A stretch of 63,640 nt of DNA from an uncultured Helicobacter sp. (GCA_949299115.1 CASFZH010000013.1:1-63640), one strand, 5' to 3'. Shown: positions 19,203-29,162, numbered from the stretch's first letter. The notes: generated from the letters alone by a model not told the origin. A program made the numbers and translations.

Positions 19203-20189
19203 ATGGATTTTTCTATGACTATACCCCACATCATTGATACTGCGACACACAGATATGAGAGACAAGACACACAACATACTTCAATTACCATAGCCACTAC
19301 TTTTGATACCACAGCACTGCCGACATTAGAATCTTTGCGACATAATAACTATACCTTAGTCATGCAATCTTACCCTTACCGTACTATATCGCAATCACAT
19401 ACCGATATAACAAATATGCAATATGCACAAAGAGATACTAAGGAGATAGAAACACAAGATTCTAAAACTAAAGATTTTAGGTTTAGGGAGGACGATTCCC
19501 TATCAAGCAACACGAAAAAATCTAAAATGAAGAAAAAAGCATCTCATGGTGAGAAGCAAATCACCGAGCTTTTTCATGATATTACCACTTCACCTAGCCA
19601 AGAGAGACAAGTCTATCTTGAGAGATTTATACAATCCATACCTTTTACTATCACATATTGTAAAGATAATGATGAAAGAGAGGAGTGTTGGGATACTAAC
19701 AAAGACCAATGGCAGGATAAAAAAATCGCTGGTTTTAGCGAGATATACCAAGCATGGGAAAAGTCTCTAAAAGACCTAGGTGATATTACTATCGGAGATA
19801 ATACTATACAAAGTAATTCGGCAAAATTCTCACATACAGCTTTTCATGCTGCTTATAGTTTTTGTCAGAAAAAATATGGATTACAAGCAGTGCGGAATAA
19901 ACAATATGCAATCTATAAAAATCCTTTTGGTAATTCTTTAGAATCGACAAAAGAAATTGTAGAATTTGTTATTAAAAAAGAATTAGAAAATTTGCAAATG
20001 ATAAAAGATAACCCCAATAGAATACAATTTGTGGTAAAAGCAGGGGACACAACTGATATACAGCATTTTAGAGATATATATGGATTAAACCATATACCAA
20101 ATATTCTATTCTTTACCACATTTTTAGATAATCTCAATACTCTTACCATACAAGGTAAAAGCAATGCAACAAACCTCTGTGGTAGATAA
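19203..20189 (+). CDS. Unknown accessory protein, 328 residues
   Basis: It is preceded by AAGGAG and starts MDFSMTIPHIIDTATHRYE. The first 120 residues are polar, Thr/Ser/Gln-rich and probably disordered, ending in a basic run KKSKMKKKASHGEK. The rest looks folded and helical, with four cysteines (YCKDNDEREEC, SFCQKKYG, NLCGR) and segments HTAFHAAYSF and FGNSLESTKE. No signal peptide or membrane span is seen. I do not recognise a family. A disordered N-terminal part before a folded C-terminal part, with a small partner gene upstream, would suit an effector or toxin, but nothing shows this. Confidence 0.6.
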   Translation: MDFSMTIPHIIDTATHRYERQDTQHTSITIATTFDTTALPTLESLRHNNYTLVMQSYPYRTISQSHTDITNMQYAQRDTKEIETQDSKTKDFRFREDDSLSSNTKKSKMKKKASHGEKQITELFHDITTSPSQERQVYLERFIQSIPFTITYCKDNDEREECWDTNKDQWQDKKIAGFSEIYQAWEKSLKDLGDITIGDNTIQSNSAKFSHTAFHAAYSFCQKKYGLQAVRNKQYAIYKNPFGNSLESTKEIVEFVIKKELENLQMIKDNPNRIQFVVKAGDTTDIQHFRDIYGLNHIPNILFFTTFLDNLNTLTIQGKSNATNLCGR

Positions 20190-20742
20190 CAAAATTACAA
20201 TTAATTGCTTAACAGAGCTTAGTGCTGTATGTGATTGAAGTTAGCTATAAAACTTATCTAACTTAGAATCTAGAATTACAATATAAATAATTATCCTTAA
20301 AAAAATATGTAGAAAATATAATGCCATGATTTGGTAGTTCATGTCGCATTACACATCATAGAATTCATTGTTATAATATATTAAATTTCATCGGATATTC
20401 AGGAATTATTAGAGTGATTTGACAATATTATTTATACAACGAATTGATTCTCTATTCTTGAATAGCTTATTTCTATTTGGTATTGTATAGTTGATTTTAT
20501 GGAATCTAAAAATCATAGTATTTGTGTATAGAGAAGATCCAATATGACAATTAATATTTTGTGTTCTAATAGCTTGTGATTCTAGAATCTTTTTGCAAAT
20601 GTAATTTGGATTCATAGTTTTTAAAAGTTTTTATCAATATTGTCCCTTTGACTTGTGTTACTAGATTTTTGTATGATTGCTATTTTTACATTCAATCGCT
20701 TTAACTATGGATTGTGTCAATCTTTGAATAGCAAATTTTCAG
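20190..20742. other. Intergenic stretch, 550 bases
   Basis: No gene is supported. A minus-strand frame at 20409-20615 has no ribosome binding site or recognisable features. Confidence 0.4.
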
Positions 20743-20748
20743 TATAAT
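20743..20748 (+). promoter_or_regulatory. -10 element of the LpoB/Sel1 gene
   Basis: TATAAT lies 30 bases upstream of the start at 20779, and GGAG follows nine bases before the ATG. Confidence 0.55.
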
Positions 20749-20778
20749 ATTATTGAATATTAAAAATTTGGAGTAGAA

Positions 20779-22305
20779 ATGAAACGGGTAGCTACTTTAA
20801 TACTATTAATAGCTCTATATATCTTCCCAAACACACAGGCAAAACAAGAAGCAAGCCTTACTGCTCTTTCTTTAAGTACAGAAGAAATAAGGCAAATTAG
20901 TGAGTTAGCAGGACTTGATTTACTAAATTCTGAATTCGTAAAAAATGGAGATAGGGAAAGCAAGAAAGTTATTGCAATTTCAGATTTTTATAATCTAGCG
21001 GATTTTCCAATTGATTCTATACTGTTGGCACGTATTTTTCTACAAACATTGCAAGATTCTAAAGTTTTTATGTTAACCAATGCGATTGGTGGAAATGCTT
21101 CAAACATAGATCCTATGTTAGATTCTATTCGCTCTTTGCGAAATAACAAAGAATTTAGCGATATTATCCCAAAGAATGCCCTTATTGCACCACAATACTC
21201 ATTAAGTGGCAGAATCTCAAGCGAACTCAAAGAACTTGGTACAAAAACTTTGGTGCAATACACTATTATTTTAAACATCACTAATCTAAAAAATGGGCTT
21301 ATAGAATGGAATTATGTAGATTTGATGAAAAAAGTTTATGAAGGAAAAATCCCAAATAACCTTTCTACACAGACACGTTACGGGCTTATCTGCAATGGGA
21401 GAATCAAAACCGATATGACGATAAAAGAAGCTTGCGAATTAGCTATTGCAGAGATTTGGGAGGGGAGTTTTCGTGATATTCCTAAGAATGCAATGTCCCA
21501 TATTGCTCAATATGCTAAGAAGGCTTGTGAGTTAGATTCTGCCTTTGGATGCAGAGCGGTAGGTGCATCCTATCGCTATGGAGTAGGAGAAAAACAAGAC
21601 TTTACAAAAGCAATGGAATTTTATAAAAAGGCATGTCAAAATCAAGATGGCAATGCCTGCTACAATGTTGCCTTATTGTATCAAAATGCACAAGGTGTTA
21701 AGCAGGATTTTAATATGGCTTCTAGCTATGCACATCAATCCTGCCACACAAATTTTGAGGCTGGTTGCGAATTATTTAAAAGGCTTGAAATGCTAGTGCA
21801 ACAAGATGAACTTGATGAAAGAGGGCATGAGTTAGAGCGACGATGTGAGCAAAAGGTGGGATTATCATGTGGTAATTTAGCATTCTATTATTATCATGGT
21901 ATCAATGGAGCAAGTCGTAATCCTATAAAAGCAGCATTTTTATTCCAAAAAGGTTGTGATTTGAATGATGTGAATAGTTGTTATCAATTAGGATTATGGT
22001 ATGTACAAGGACTTGGTGGAATGTTAAAAGATTCTAAAATTGCTGCCAATCTTATGGAGAAAGCTTGTGAGGGTATAAAGATAAAGCAAAATTGCGATAA
22101 GACGTTGCCTATTGATAAATGTGAAGTAAATTTTGATTTTCTCCGTAGCAATGCCTGTTTCAGTTTAGGTGGCATATATGAGCATGGTGGGGTACATTTA
22201 GACAAAGACACACAAAAAGCCCTTAAATTTTACAAGAAATCGTGTGATTTAAATTTAAAGAATTCATGTGTGGCGTATGATAATCTTAAAGAGAGCCTGA
22301 AATAG
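20779..22305 (+). CDS. Exported LpoB-like domain fused to Sel1/Hcp repeats
   Basis: The signal peptide ends near PNTQA. Residues about 50-190 resemble the LpoB penicillin-binding-protein activator fold: VIAISDFYN, LLARIFLQTLQDSKVF, ALIAPQYSLSGRISS, then VQYTIILNITNLKNGLIEWNY, like the LpoB strand containing the L-T-D-L-x-T-G motif. Residues about 235-505 are Sel1-like repeats with six C-x7-C pairs (ACELDSAFGC, ACQNQDGNAC, SCHTNFEAGC, CEQKVGLSC, GCDLNDVNSC, SCDLNLKNSC), the disulfide-stapled Hcp type. It is likely periplasmic. The fusion suggests a link between peptidoglycan synthesis control and a repeat scaffold; that function is inference. Confidence 0.72.
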   Translation: MKRVATLILLIALYIFPNTQAKQEASLTALSLSTEEIRQISELAGLDLLNSEFVKNGDRESKKVIAISDFYNLADFPIDSILLARIFLQTLQDSKVFMLTNAIGGNASNIDPMLDSIRSLRNNKEFSDIIPKNALIAPQYSLSGRISSELKELGTKTLVQYTIILNITNLKNGLIEWNYVDLMKKVYEGKIPNNLSTQTRYGLICNGRIKTDMTIKEACELAIAEIWEGSFRDIPKNAMSHIAQYAKKACELDSAFGCRAVGASYRYGVGEKQDFTKAMEFYKKACQNQDGNACYNVALLYQNAQGVKQDFNMASSYAHQSCHTNFEAGCELFKRLEMLVQQDELDERGHELERRCEQKVGLSCGNLAFYYYHGINGASRNPIKAAFLFQKGCDLNDVNSCYQLGLWYVQGLGGMLKDSKIAANLMEKACEGIKIKQNCDKTLPIDKCEVNFDFLRSNACFSLGGIYEHGGVHLDKDTQKALKFYKKSCDLNLKNSCVAYDNLKESLK

Positions 22306-23040
22306 AAAGGTTGGGGTTGGAGAATCTTATGAAATCCTAAGCAAAAACTATTAAGAATCTATAGGGGATAAATATAACAATCTTAAACCAAACAAGAATA
22401 GCAATGTAGCTTCATTATCTTTTGTATTACCTGTGTAATTTATGCAAATAATCTTAGATACCCACAATTATCTCTATATTGTTTCAATTCTAATACTTGT
22501 AAGAGTATATATCCACATTCATTATTATTATTATTATTATTCATCTAGCCTTGTAAGCACAATATGAATTATTATCAATTCAGTGTATTTATTGGTATAA
22601 TCCAAAATAGGACTCAAAATATTATTATGTCTTTAGGGTTTGTAGAATCCAATTTTATTCTAATTGAGGATATAAATTAATCATCAAAGTTTTACAATAT
22701 TATTGTCATAAAGGATATTGGCACTAAGAATACGTGATTATTCTTTATAATATACAGATTCATAATATTTAAAACCATCACGATTCATCTTATATCATTG
22801 CTTTATTCGAAATGAGTGGGAGATTTTTCTGTTTATTACTATTTGGTTACATATTGTGAGATTCTGAAATATCTGTAAGTATTATGGCAATACAATATTT
22901 CTTAAAAACCCTATCACATCAAATTTCGCTTTTATACAATCAAAAATTAGAGTAAAATTCTATCGAATATCTTTGTAAATACAATGTTTTAATCCATATA
23001 TAATATACGGATTAAATAATGAAAGTATTACAAGGCTTAT
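22306..23040. other. Intergenic stretch, 735 bases, with (ATT)7
   Basis: No gene is supported. It contains a seven-unit ATT microsatellite at 22521-22541. An imperfect dyad at 22991-23013 (AATCC...GGATT) lies past the end of the methyltransferase gene and may help end its transcript. Confidence 0.4.
22521..22541. repeat. (ATT)7 trinucleotide microsatellite
   Basis: Twenty-one bases of uninterrupted ATT units in non-coding DNA, about 235 bases past the Sel1 gene and far from any start codon. A regulatory role is not evident. Confidence 0.8.
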
Positions 23041-24726
23041 TTAACTTTGTTTTAATCTCTCTAATCTTGCTTCTAAAATTTCAAAATTTTCTCTTAATTC
23101 TTCAATTTTTGTCATTTTTGTCAAACTTCCTTTTAAATAATTCGGAGGAATGCGAATTTCAAGCAATTCATCTGTATAAATCATGCTTTCACCACTTTTT
23201 TTATAAATTTCTGATAGATGCTCAAAGCCTTTTTGTGAAAAAAAATGGCAATACAATCCAATTGCTTCATTTTTATCTTGCAATCGTAAAATAAGAATAC
23301 CTGCATTAGCAACTGCAATGAAACTATCTACATTTTCACCTAAAATAGTTATCTTTGGCACAATGCCACGTAGAGAAAGCAAAATATCGTATGGTTTTAA
23401 GCGATATCTGTGAATCTTATGTGAATCTCCGCTATTTTTTTTGTTTTCAAATTGTGTGCTAAAACCACAAGGTGCGAAATCAGCGATACCAACATCATAA
23501 TACTCAATATTTGAATCCTTATTGCTTCCATACACTCTTTGTCCACGAAATACCTCAATATTCATGTCTCCTAAACGCAATAAATCGTTTTGTTGCTGAA
23601 AATTAGACAGATAATAGCTTGCACGTAAGTCGTGAATTTTTGCTTCTTCTATGCTCGTAATTTTAGAAAAACGAGTCTCTTGCTTAGAGCGAAAAATATC
23701 CATAATTTCATGAATATTGATAAGTTGATTATATTTGCCATCTTTTGTGTAAAAGTAAGGATGATTCGCATTGATATGCAGTATATCCTTGTTATTTCGT
23801 GATATAACAAGGATAGAAAAATCATAAGATTGATGTGGAAAAATATTTTTTGGTAGTTCAATAACTGCTTCTATCATACGTTCTTTTACCAATTTTTCAC
23901 GTAATTTTTCTTCTAAAAAACTTTTCTGCAATGTTTGATTTCGCACAATAAAAACACCTTTGTGTTTTAGGTGAGAAAGGGCATGTGTGAGAAAAACAAG
24001 CTCTGGATAATTTTTTGCTAAAATGCCAATTTTACTAAAACGTTCATCTTCTTTCAGCTGCTCTACACCCATGTGTGCGTAAAGGGGTGGATTACAAATG
24101 ACTTTATCAAATTGTCGCAATGATTCACCAATTTTAAAAACTGGTTGCTTTAAAATGTCATTAACAAAAAGGTGATATTCCCTTATTTTTGCAAATCTCG
24201 CAATTAATTTAGCAATATTAGATAGCCTATCATCAAGTTCTTCTCCATACAGTTTTATATATGGATTAAGATTTCCAATAGATAAGAAAATACTGCCAAT
24301 GCCATAACATGGATTATATATTTCATCGTCATCACGTAATTCTAGCAATAGAGTTAATAAATCATTGACTTCTTTGGGAGTTGAGTAATAATATAGTTTA
24401 TTTGTTGTTCTTTTTTGTGAAATAATATGCAAAAATTGTTCTATATCATTTAATTCAATACTGCTTGAATAAAGAACTTTTAAAACCTTTAAGATATTGA
24501 CACTATTGCTTATTGGCACATATAGTGCATTACCAATAAGATTGCTAATGGCATGTTGAAATTCCTCTTTAATTGGTTTTCTCTTATGTGCTTTAATAAT
24601 CATTTGAGAAATACATTCTGCTTTTTCCTTTTTAAACACAAAAAGCTCTAGCATAATGGTTACGACATCTAGAATATCAGAATGATAACGTTTAAGATAG
24701 TCAAAACAATCAAGCAACTTTTTCAC
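23041..24726 (-). CDS. Type I-like adenine DNA methyltransferase with fused specificity half
   Basis: This is an N6-adenine methyltransferase of HsdM type. Residues 1-110 are a helical N-terminal domain, IYNPCYGIGSIFLS at about 137-149 is the AdoMet motif, and NPPL at 212-215 is the catalytic motif IV. HALSHLKHKGVFIVRNQ resembles motif VIII. From about residue 400 the protein changes to an HsdS-like target-recognition segment (LRLGDMNIEVFRGQRVYG, then RYRLKPYDILLSLRG) and ends in a helix IEELRENFEILEARL like an HsdS spacer helix. No hsdR or separate hsdS lies nearby. The start appears to be GTG. It is probably an orphan modification or epigenetic enzyme. Confidence 0.78.
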   Translation of the reverse strand: MKKLLDCFDYLKRYHSDILDVVTIMLELFVFKKEKAECISQMIIKAHKRKPIKEEFQHAISNLIGNALYVPISNSVNILKVLKVLYSSSIELNDIEQFLHIISQKRTTNKLYYYSTPKEVNDLLTLLLELRDDDEIYNPCYGIGSIFLSIGNLNPYIKLYGEELDDRLSNIAKLIARFAKIREYHLFVNDILKQPVFKIGESLRQFDKVICNPPLYAHMGVEQLKEDERFSKIGILAKNYPELVFLTHALSHLKHKGVFIVRNQTLQKSFLEEKLREKLVKERMIEAVIELPKNIFPHQSYDFSILVISRNNKDILHINANHPYFYTKDGKYNQLINIHEIMDIFRSKQETRFSKITSIEEAKIHDLRASYYLSNFQQQNDLLRLGDMNIEVFRGQRVYGSNKDSNIEYYDVGIADFAPCGFSTQFENKKNSGDSHKIHRYRLKPYDILLSLRGIVPKITILGENVDSFIAVANAGILILRLQDKNEAIGLYCHFFSQKGFEHLSEIYKKSGESMIYTDELLEIRIPPNYLKGSLTKMTKIEELRENFEILEARLERLKQS

Positions 24727-24897
24727 AGTAAACCTTAAATTTTGCTAAAATCTTAAACATATTATATCTTAAAATTTTGTGTAAAAAAACATTGAGAATA
24801 AAAAACATCATTAAGCTATATTTACACTTAAGAAAATAATTTTGTTATTTTAAATAATGTAGTACAAACCGTTAGTGTAAAAATTATTTTTAAATTA

Positions 24898-26400
24898 TTA
24901 TTCATTAATTGGAAGAAAAAATTGGGGATTGGTATCAATCATAAATGCCAATGCTTCAAATCTTGTGCGTATAAAAGCTGAAAATCTATTTTTTGTAATT
25001 GCAGCACTAAATGGAAGAAAATGCAAAATAGGTAACTGTAATTTTTGTAGATACAGTACTGGATTCTGAGAATTACTTCGCTCAATATAAAATTTTCGCT
25101 CAAAGATTCTTGAAAGCGTATTACATTCATCTTCTACTTCATTGCTAAAATGATTATCTGGCTCAAAATCATAAATATGGACATTCAAACACAGTTGCTT
25201 ACTAATATCAAAGATAAGTGTTGAAATATCAGAATCTCTATGCCCGTCGCCTGCTACAACAAGTAGACTTTCAGTTGCATTTGGTGGATACAACATCTTG
25301 CCATTATTATAATGGGCGTGTTTTGCTAATGTGTAGTCGTAATTGTCAGGTTGGAGTGAATTTTTCGCAGTTTTAAAAACTGGTATTTTGCTTTCCCATA
25401 AAACACGTCGATGAGAGCGTTTAGAAAAAAGTTCATGCCCAACAACAATTATTCCAATTTTTTTCCCAAATTTATTTCTTAAAGTTTGCACAAAATCACG
25501 ATTTTCATAATCGATGGTAACTGCTATATCATTTTGATGAAATTGCTCAATTTCCCCAATAGTTTCAAAATCTGTTGCATGTAATACTTTGATTGTGAGT
25601 TTTGTGCTTTTGAGATGTCTATGCAGGTAAATTGCTTCTTTACAATCAAAAAGGATTTGTTCTCGTGTTTGCAGACACATATCAACAATCAAATATATTT
25701 CTCGTCCAAAAGGAGAAGGAAATTGTCCTATGTCTGATTTTATACGGTTATAAATTGTTTGCACAACTTTGGGTTCACCGGCTACTAATAGTACATCACC
25801 TGGCCATATTATAGACTGTGAAGTAGCGATTCTAAAGCTATTGTTCCGATAGATTCCAACAATTTTCCAATTTATTTGTTCAATAGTGCCAACTTGACGG
25901 TAAACAAAAATGCTACCACTAGGTATACCGATTTCCATAACTTCGCCTTGTTCCAACCCAAAGCCACGTGGAATAATAGGAACGTTTGGTAAACGTGATA
26001 AGAGACGAGAAGCTATTGCATTTGTCTGTGTAATTAATATGAGATTAGAATCGTGTTGAGTGAGTGCCTCATATTGACCTGTGAGAGCATGAATGTTGCA
26101 TATAATACGAATTTTTTTGTATTTTTTTCTTAGGTAATGATACACTGCATGACTTTCTTCTTCATTTGCTAGTACAATAAACGCATCACTTATGTCTTCG
26201 TCAGCAAGGACATTGTCTAGCCGAAATGTCGAGGTATAATCGCATTCATAGAATTTAAAAGTACTTGGAACATGTGCTGGTAATAGACTCGCATCTTTAT
26301 GCACTACAATGTAAAAATTATTGCTTGAATGTTCATTGATAATCTTATAAAGAAAATGTAGGGCTATATCACCATCAACAACAAGAAGTATATGTTTCAC
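24898..26400 (-). CDS. KTN/TrkA-type NAD-binding protein
   Basis: The N-terminus MKHILLVVDGDIALHFLYKI is a Rossmann start of the TrkA-N kind. AFIVLANEEESHAVYHYLRKK and TNAIASRLLSR are typical of potassium-channel regulator (RCK/KTN) domains. A TrkA-C-like region (EVMEIGIPSGS ... WPGDVLLVAGE) spans about residues 165-230. The last 270 residues are a second, unrecognised region with Rossmann-like strands (FGKKIGIIVVGHELF, LLVVAGDGHRDSD). No membrane spans or transporter gene are adjacent. The start is GTG with AAAGGAT upstream. Gating of a potassium transporter encoded elsewhere is inference. Confidence 0.75.
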   Translation of the reverse strand: MKHILLVVDGDIALHFLYKIINEHSSNNFYIVVHKDASLLPAHVPSTFKFYECDYTSTFRLDNVLADEDISDAFIVLANEEESHAVYHYLRKKYKKIRIICNIHALTGQYEALTQHDSNLILITQTNAIASRLLSRLPNVPIIPRGFGLEQGEVMEIGIPSGSIFVYRQVGTIEQINWKIVGIYRNNSFRIATSQSIIWPGDVLLVAGEPKVVQTIYNRIKSDIGQFPSPFGREIYLIVDMCLQTREQILFDCKEAIYLHRHLKSTKLTIKVLHATDFETIGEIEQFHQNDIAVTIDYENRDFVQTLRNKFGKKIGIIVVGHELFSKRSHRRVLWESKIPVFKTAKNSLQPDNYDYTLAKHAHYNNGKMLYPPNATESLLVVAGDGHRDSDISTLIFDISKQLCLNVHIYDFEPDNHFSNEVEDECNTLSRIFERKFYIERSNSQNPVLYLQKLQLPILHFLPFSAAITKNRFSAFIRTRFEALAFMIDTNPQFFLPINE

Positions 26401-26526
26401 AAATATCCTTTAAAAATTAAAATTAGAATCTTGAAACATTTTTGTTATCCTAATGTATTCTACCAACTCTTTAAAAATAAAACAATAAAATTAAAAAATA
26501 AAATTGCAATTCTTGAAAATGTTTAT

Positions 26527-26532
26527 TATAAT
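26527..26532 (+). promoter_or_regulatory. -10 element of ilvBH
   Basis: TATAAT lies 61 bases upstream of the ilvB start, leaving a leader of about 55 bases. No leader peptide rich in Ile/Val/Leu was seen, so classic attenuation is not evident. Confidence 0.55.
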
Positions 26533-26592
26533 ATTGGGCATTGAAGTTTCACAATAGAGCAACAAAAAAGCAAGTATGTAAAAAGGAAAAAT

Positions 26593-28371
26593 ATGCCAAA
26601 ACAAAAAATAAATGGCTCAAAAATGTTGATAGAAGCATTACATTTGGAGGGTGTAGAAGTAATTTTTGGTTATCCTGGTGGAGCTGTTTTAAATATTTAT
26701 GATGAAATTTATAAGCAAACATATTTCCGTCATATTCTTACAAGACATGAACAAGGAGCCATACATGCAGCAGACGGATATGCAAGAGCAAGTGGTAAGG
26801 TAGGAGTAGCGATTATAACTTCTGGACCCGGCTTTACTAACGCCGTTACTGGCATTGCTACTGCTTTCACGGATTCTATTCCTCTTGTTGTCATTAGCGG
26901 ACAAGTTCCCCTCTCTCAAATTGGCACCGATTCTTTTCAAGAGATTGATGCAGTAGGAATCTCACGTCCTTGTACAAAACATAATTATCTTGTAAAAAGT
27001 ATTGAGGAATTGCCAAGAATATTAAAGGAAGCATTTTATATTGCAAGAAGTGGTAGACCTGGTCCTGTATTGATTGATATTCCAAAAGATATAAGTGCAG
27101 AATATGGTGATTTTCTCTATCCAAATAGTATTTCCTTAGCAAGTTATAAACCCACAACAAAGGGAAATTCAAGGCAAATAAAAAAATTGGCACAGGCTAT
27201 TTTAGAATCACATAATCCTCTTTTCTATATTGGCGGTGGTGCCGTTATCTCAAATAGTTATGATGAAATAAGGGATTTGCTTGCGATTACACAGATTCCA
27301 AGTGTCGAAACATTGATGGCAAGAGGTATTAGTCAAGGAAGCCCAAATTGCCTTGGTATGCTTGGTATGCATGGTACTTATGCTGCAAATATGGCTACAA
27401 GTGAATGTGATTTACTTATTAGTCTTGGTGCGAGATTTGATGATAGGGTAACGGGAAAAGTTAGCGAATTTGCAAAGTTTGCAAAAATTGCACACATTGA
27501 TATAGACCCAAGTTCAATAGGGAAAATCATACAAGTAAATTACCCTATTGTTGGGGATTTAAAGCTTGTTATACAAGAATTAATTGAGGAATTAAAGAAT
27601 CAGGTATTAGAAGATACCGTCATAAAAGCACGTGAAGCTTGGCTTACAAAACTTAAAAAATGGAATGCAGCACATCCATTAACATATCAGGATTGCATAG
27701 AATATACACAAGATGTTAGCCCATCTACCATTAAAATTAAGGATTGCAGCATTAATCCCATTCTCAAACCACAATGGGTTATTGAAGAGACAGGTAAAAT
27801 ATTAGGAGATAAAGCTGTTATTACAACGGATGTGGGACAACATCAAATGTGGGTTGCTCAATTTTATCCTTTGAGTGCCAAACGTCAATTTATTACAAGT
27901 GGTGGACTTGGTACAATGGGTTTTGGAATGCCTGCGAATATGGGGGTTTCTATTGCATTAGAAGAAATAAAAAAACAAAGTGGCATTGAAAAAATAGCTG
28001 TTAGTTTTTGTGGCGATGGCGGAGTTTTAATGAATATACAAGAGCTGATGACTTATGTAGAATCTAATATTAAGGGGATTAACATTATCCTCAATAATGG
28101 ATATCTTGGCATGGTGAAACAATGGCAGGACTTTTTTTATGAAAAACGTCTCTCACATGTGAATCTTACACAGCCAAATTTTAAAATGTTAGCTGAAAGT
28201 TTTGGTGCATTGGGATTAGAAGCACGCACCAAACAAGAATTCAGAGAATGTCTCCAAATTGCTATTGAAAGTCCAAAGGTAAGTTTGATAAATGTGTGGG
28301 TTGATAGAGATGAAATCGTTTTACCAATGGTACCCGGTGGCAATCCTTTATACAAAATGATATTGGAATAA
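26593..28371 (+). CDS. ilvB: Acetolactate synthase large subunit
   Basis: This thiamine-diphosphate and FAD enzyme makes acetolactate/acetohydroxybutyrate, the first common step of Val, Leu and Ile synthesis. GVEVIFGYPGGAVLNIYDE and LTRHEQGAIHAADGYARASG hold the catalytic Glu. The ThDP motif is CGDGGVLMNIQELMTYVESNIKGINIILNN in outline (GDG to NN). Its 592 residues suit IlvB/IlvI. AAAGGA precedes the ATG. The small-subunit gene follows after 9 bases. Confidence 0.96.
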   Translation: MPKQKINGSKMLIEALHLEGVEVIFGYPGGAVLNIYDEIYKQTYFRHILTRHEQGAIHAADGYARASGKVGVAIITSGPGFTNAVTGIATAFTDSIPLVVISGQVPLSQIGTDSFQEIDAVGISRPCTKHNYLVKSIEELPRILKEAFYIARSGRPGPVLIDIPKDISAEYGDFLYPNSISLASYKPTTKGNSRQIKKLAQAILESHNPLFYIGGGAVISNSYDEIRDLLAITQIPSVETLMARGISQGSPNCLGMLGMHGTYAANMATSECDLLISLGARFDDRVTGKVSEFAKFAKIAHIDIDPSSIGKIIQVNYPIVGDLKLVIQELIEELKNQVLEDTVIKAREAWLTKLKKWNAAHPLTYQDCIEYTQDVSPSTIKIKDCSINPILKPQWVIEETGKILGDKAVITTDVGQHQMWVAQFYPLSAKRQFITSGGLGTMGFGMPANMGVSIALEEIKKQSGIEKIAVSFCGDGGVLMNIQELMTYVESNIKGINIILNNGYLGMVKQWQDFFYEKRLSHVNLTQPNFKMLAESFGALGLEARTKQEFRECLQIAIESPKVSLINVWVDRDEIVLPMVPGGNPLYKMILE

Positions 28372-28380
28372 GGAAAGAAT

Positions 28381-28845
28381 ATGCAAAAAAGAATTATTGG
28401 TATTACAGTAGTTAATGAGCATAGTGTTTTAGCACGGATATCTGGATTATTTGCTGGTCGTGGATATAATATTGATAGTCTCACGGTTGCTCCGATACCC
28501 GATAGTAACTTATCTCGAATTACGATTGCTACACGTGGCGATGAAAAAGTATTAGAACAAATCATTAAGCAACTCCATAAACTCATTCCTGTTTTAAATG
28601 TCATTGAAAGTCAAGAAATAAGTACACAAGAGATTGTTTTAATAAAATTTGACAACAATGAAAAAATTGGAGCTATAAGTGCTATAGTCAATGCACATGG
28701 AGGAAAAATTATTACTTGTAGTGAAAAAAATATTGTGTATAGCATAAGCGGTGAAACACAAATAATAAAGGATATTATCATATCATTAAAGAGCTTTGCC
28801 CCAAAAGAGATTATTCGTAGCGGTGTTGTCGCTATAGAAAAGTAG
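28381..28845 (+). CDS. ilvH: Acetolactate synthase small subunit
   Basis: This is the regulatory subunit that confers valine feedback on the large subunit. It starts with the ACT domain RIIGITVVNEHSVLARISGLFAGRGYNIDSLTV, closely matching IlvH/IlvN, and a second ACT-like C-terminal half follows. Its 154 residues are typical. It is co-transcribed with ilvB and followed by a hairpin. Confidence 0.95.
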   Translation: MQKRIIGITVVNEHSVLARISGLFAGRGYNIDSLTVAPIPDSNLSRITIATRGDEKVLEQIIKQLHKLIPVLNVIESQEISTQEIVLIKFDNNEKIGAISAIVNAHGGKIITCSEKNIVYSISGETQIIKDIIISLKSFAPKEIIRSGVVAIEK

Positions 28846-28851
28846 CAATAG

Positions 28852-28876
28852 TAATACTGCAAAAGTCTCAGTATTA
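28852..28876 (+). terminator. Hairpin after ilvBH
   Basis: TAATACTG pairs with CAGTATTA across a nine-base loop, seven bases after the ilvH stop. T-rich sequence (CTTTTT, CTTTTTT) follows about 35 bases on, so it is an imperfect intrinsic terminator. Confidence 0.5.
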
Positions 28877-29162
28877 TTGCAATACTTATGCTTTTTGCCT
28901 TTTTTAAATGTAATTACAAATTTCTTTGGAAAACTGTAGTTAGATATGAAGTCTATTTGTTGAATAGCCATTGTATTGTGTTCCATTAAGGTTTGCTAAC
29001 TACATATTACCCAAAATCTACATGATATTTATATGAATATTTATGATTCTGAATCATTTGACAAATTAATATATATATATATCACTTGAAAGGATAGTTA
29101 AATACAGGCAAAGAGTGAAACCCAATAAGAAAACCCCAAGCCTCTATTATATCTCTATTCAA

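Noticed and set aside
29067..29082. Short (TA)n run
   Set aside because: Common in AT-rich intergenic DNA and not placed at a promoter I can identify.
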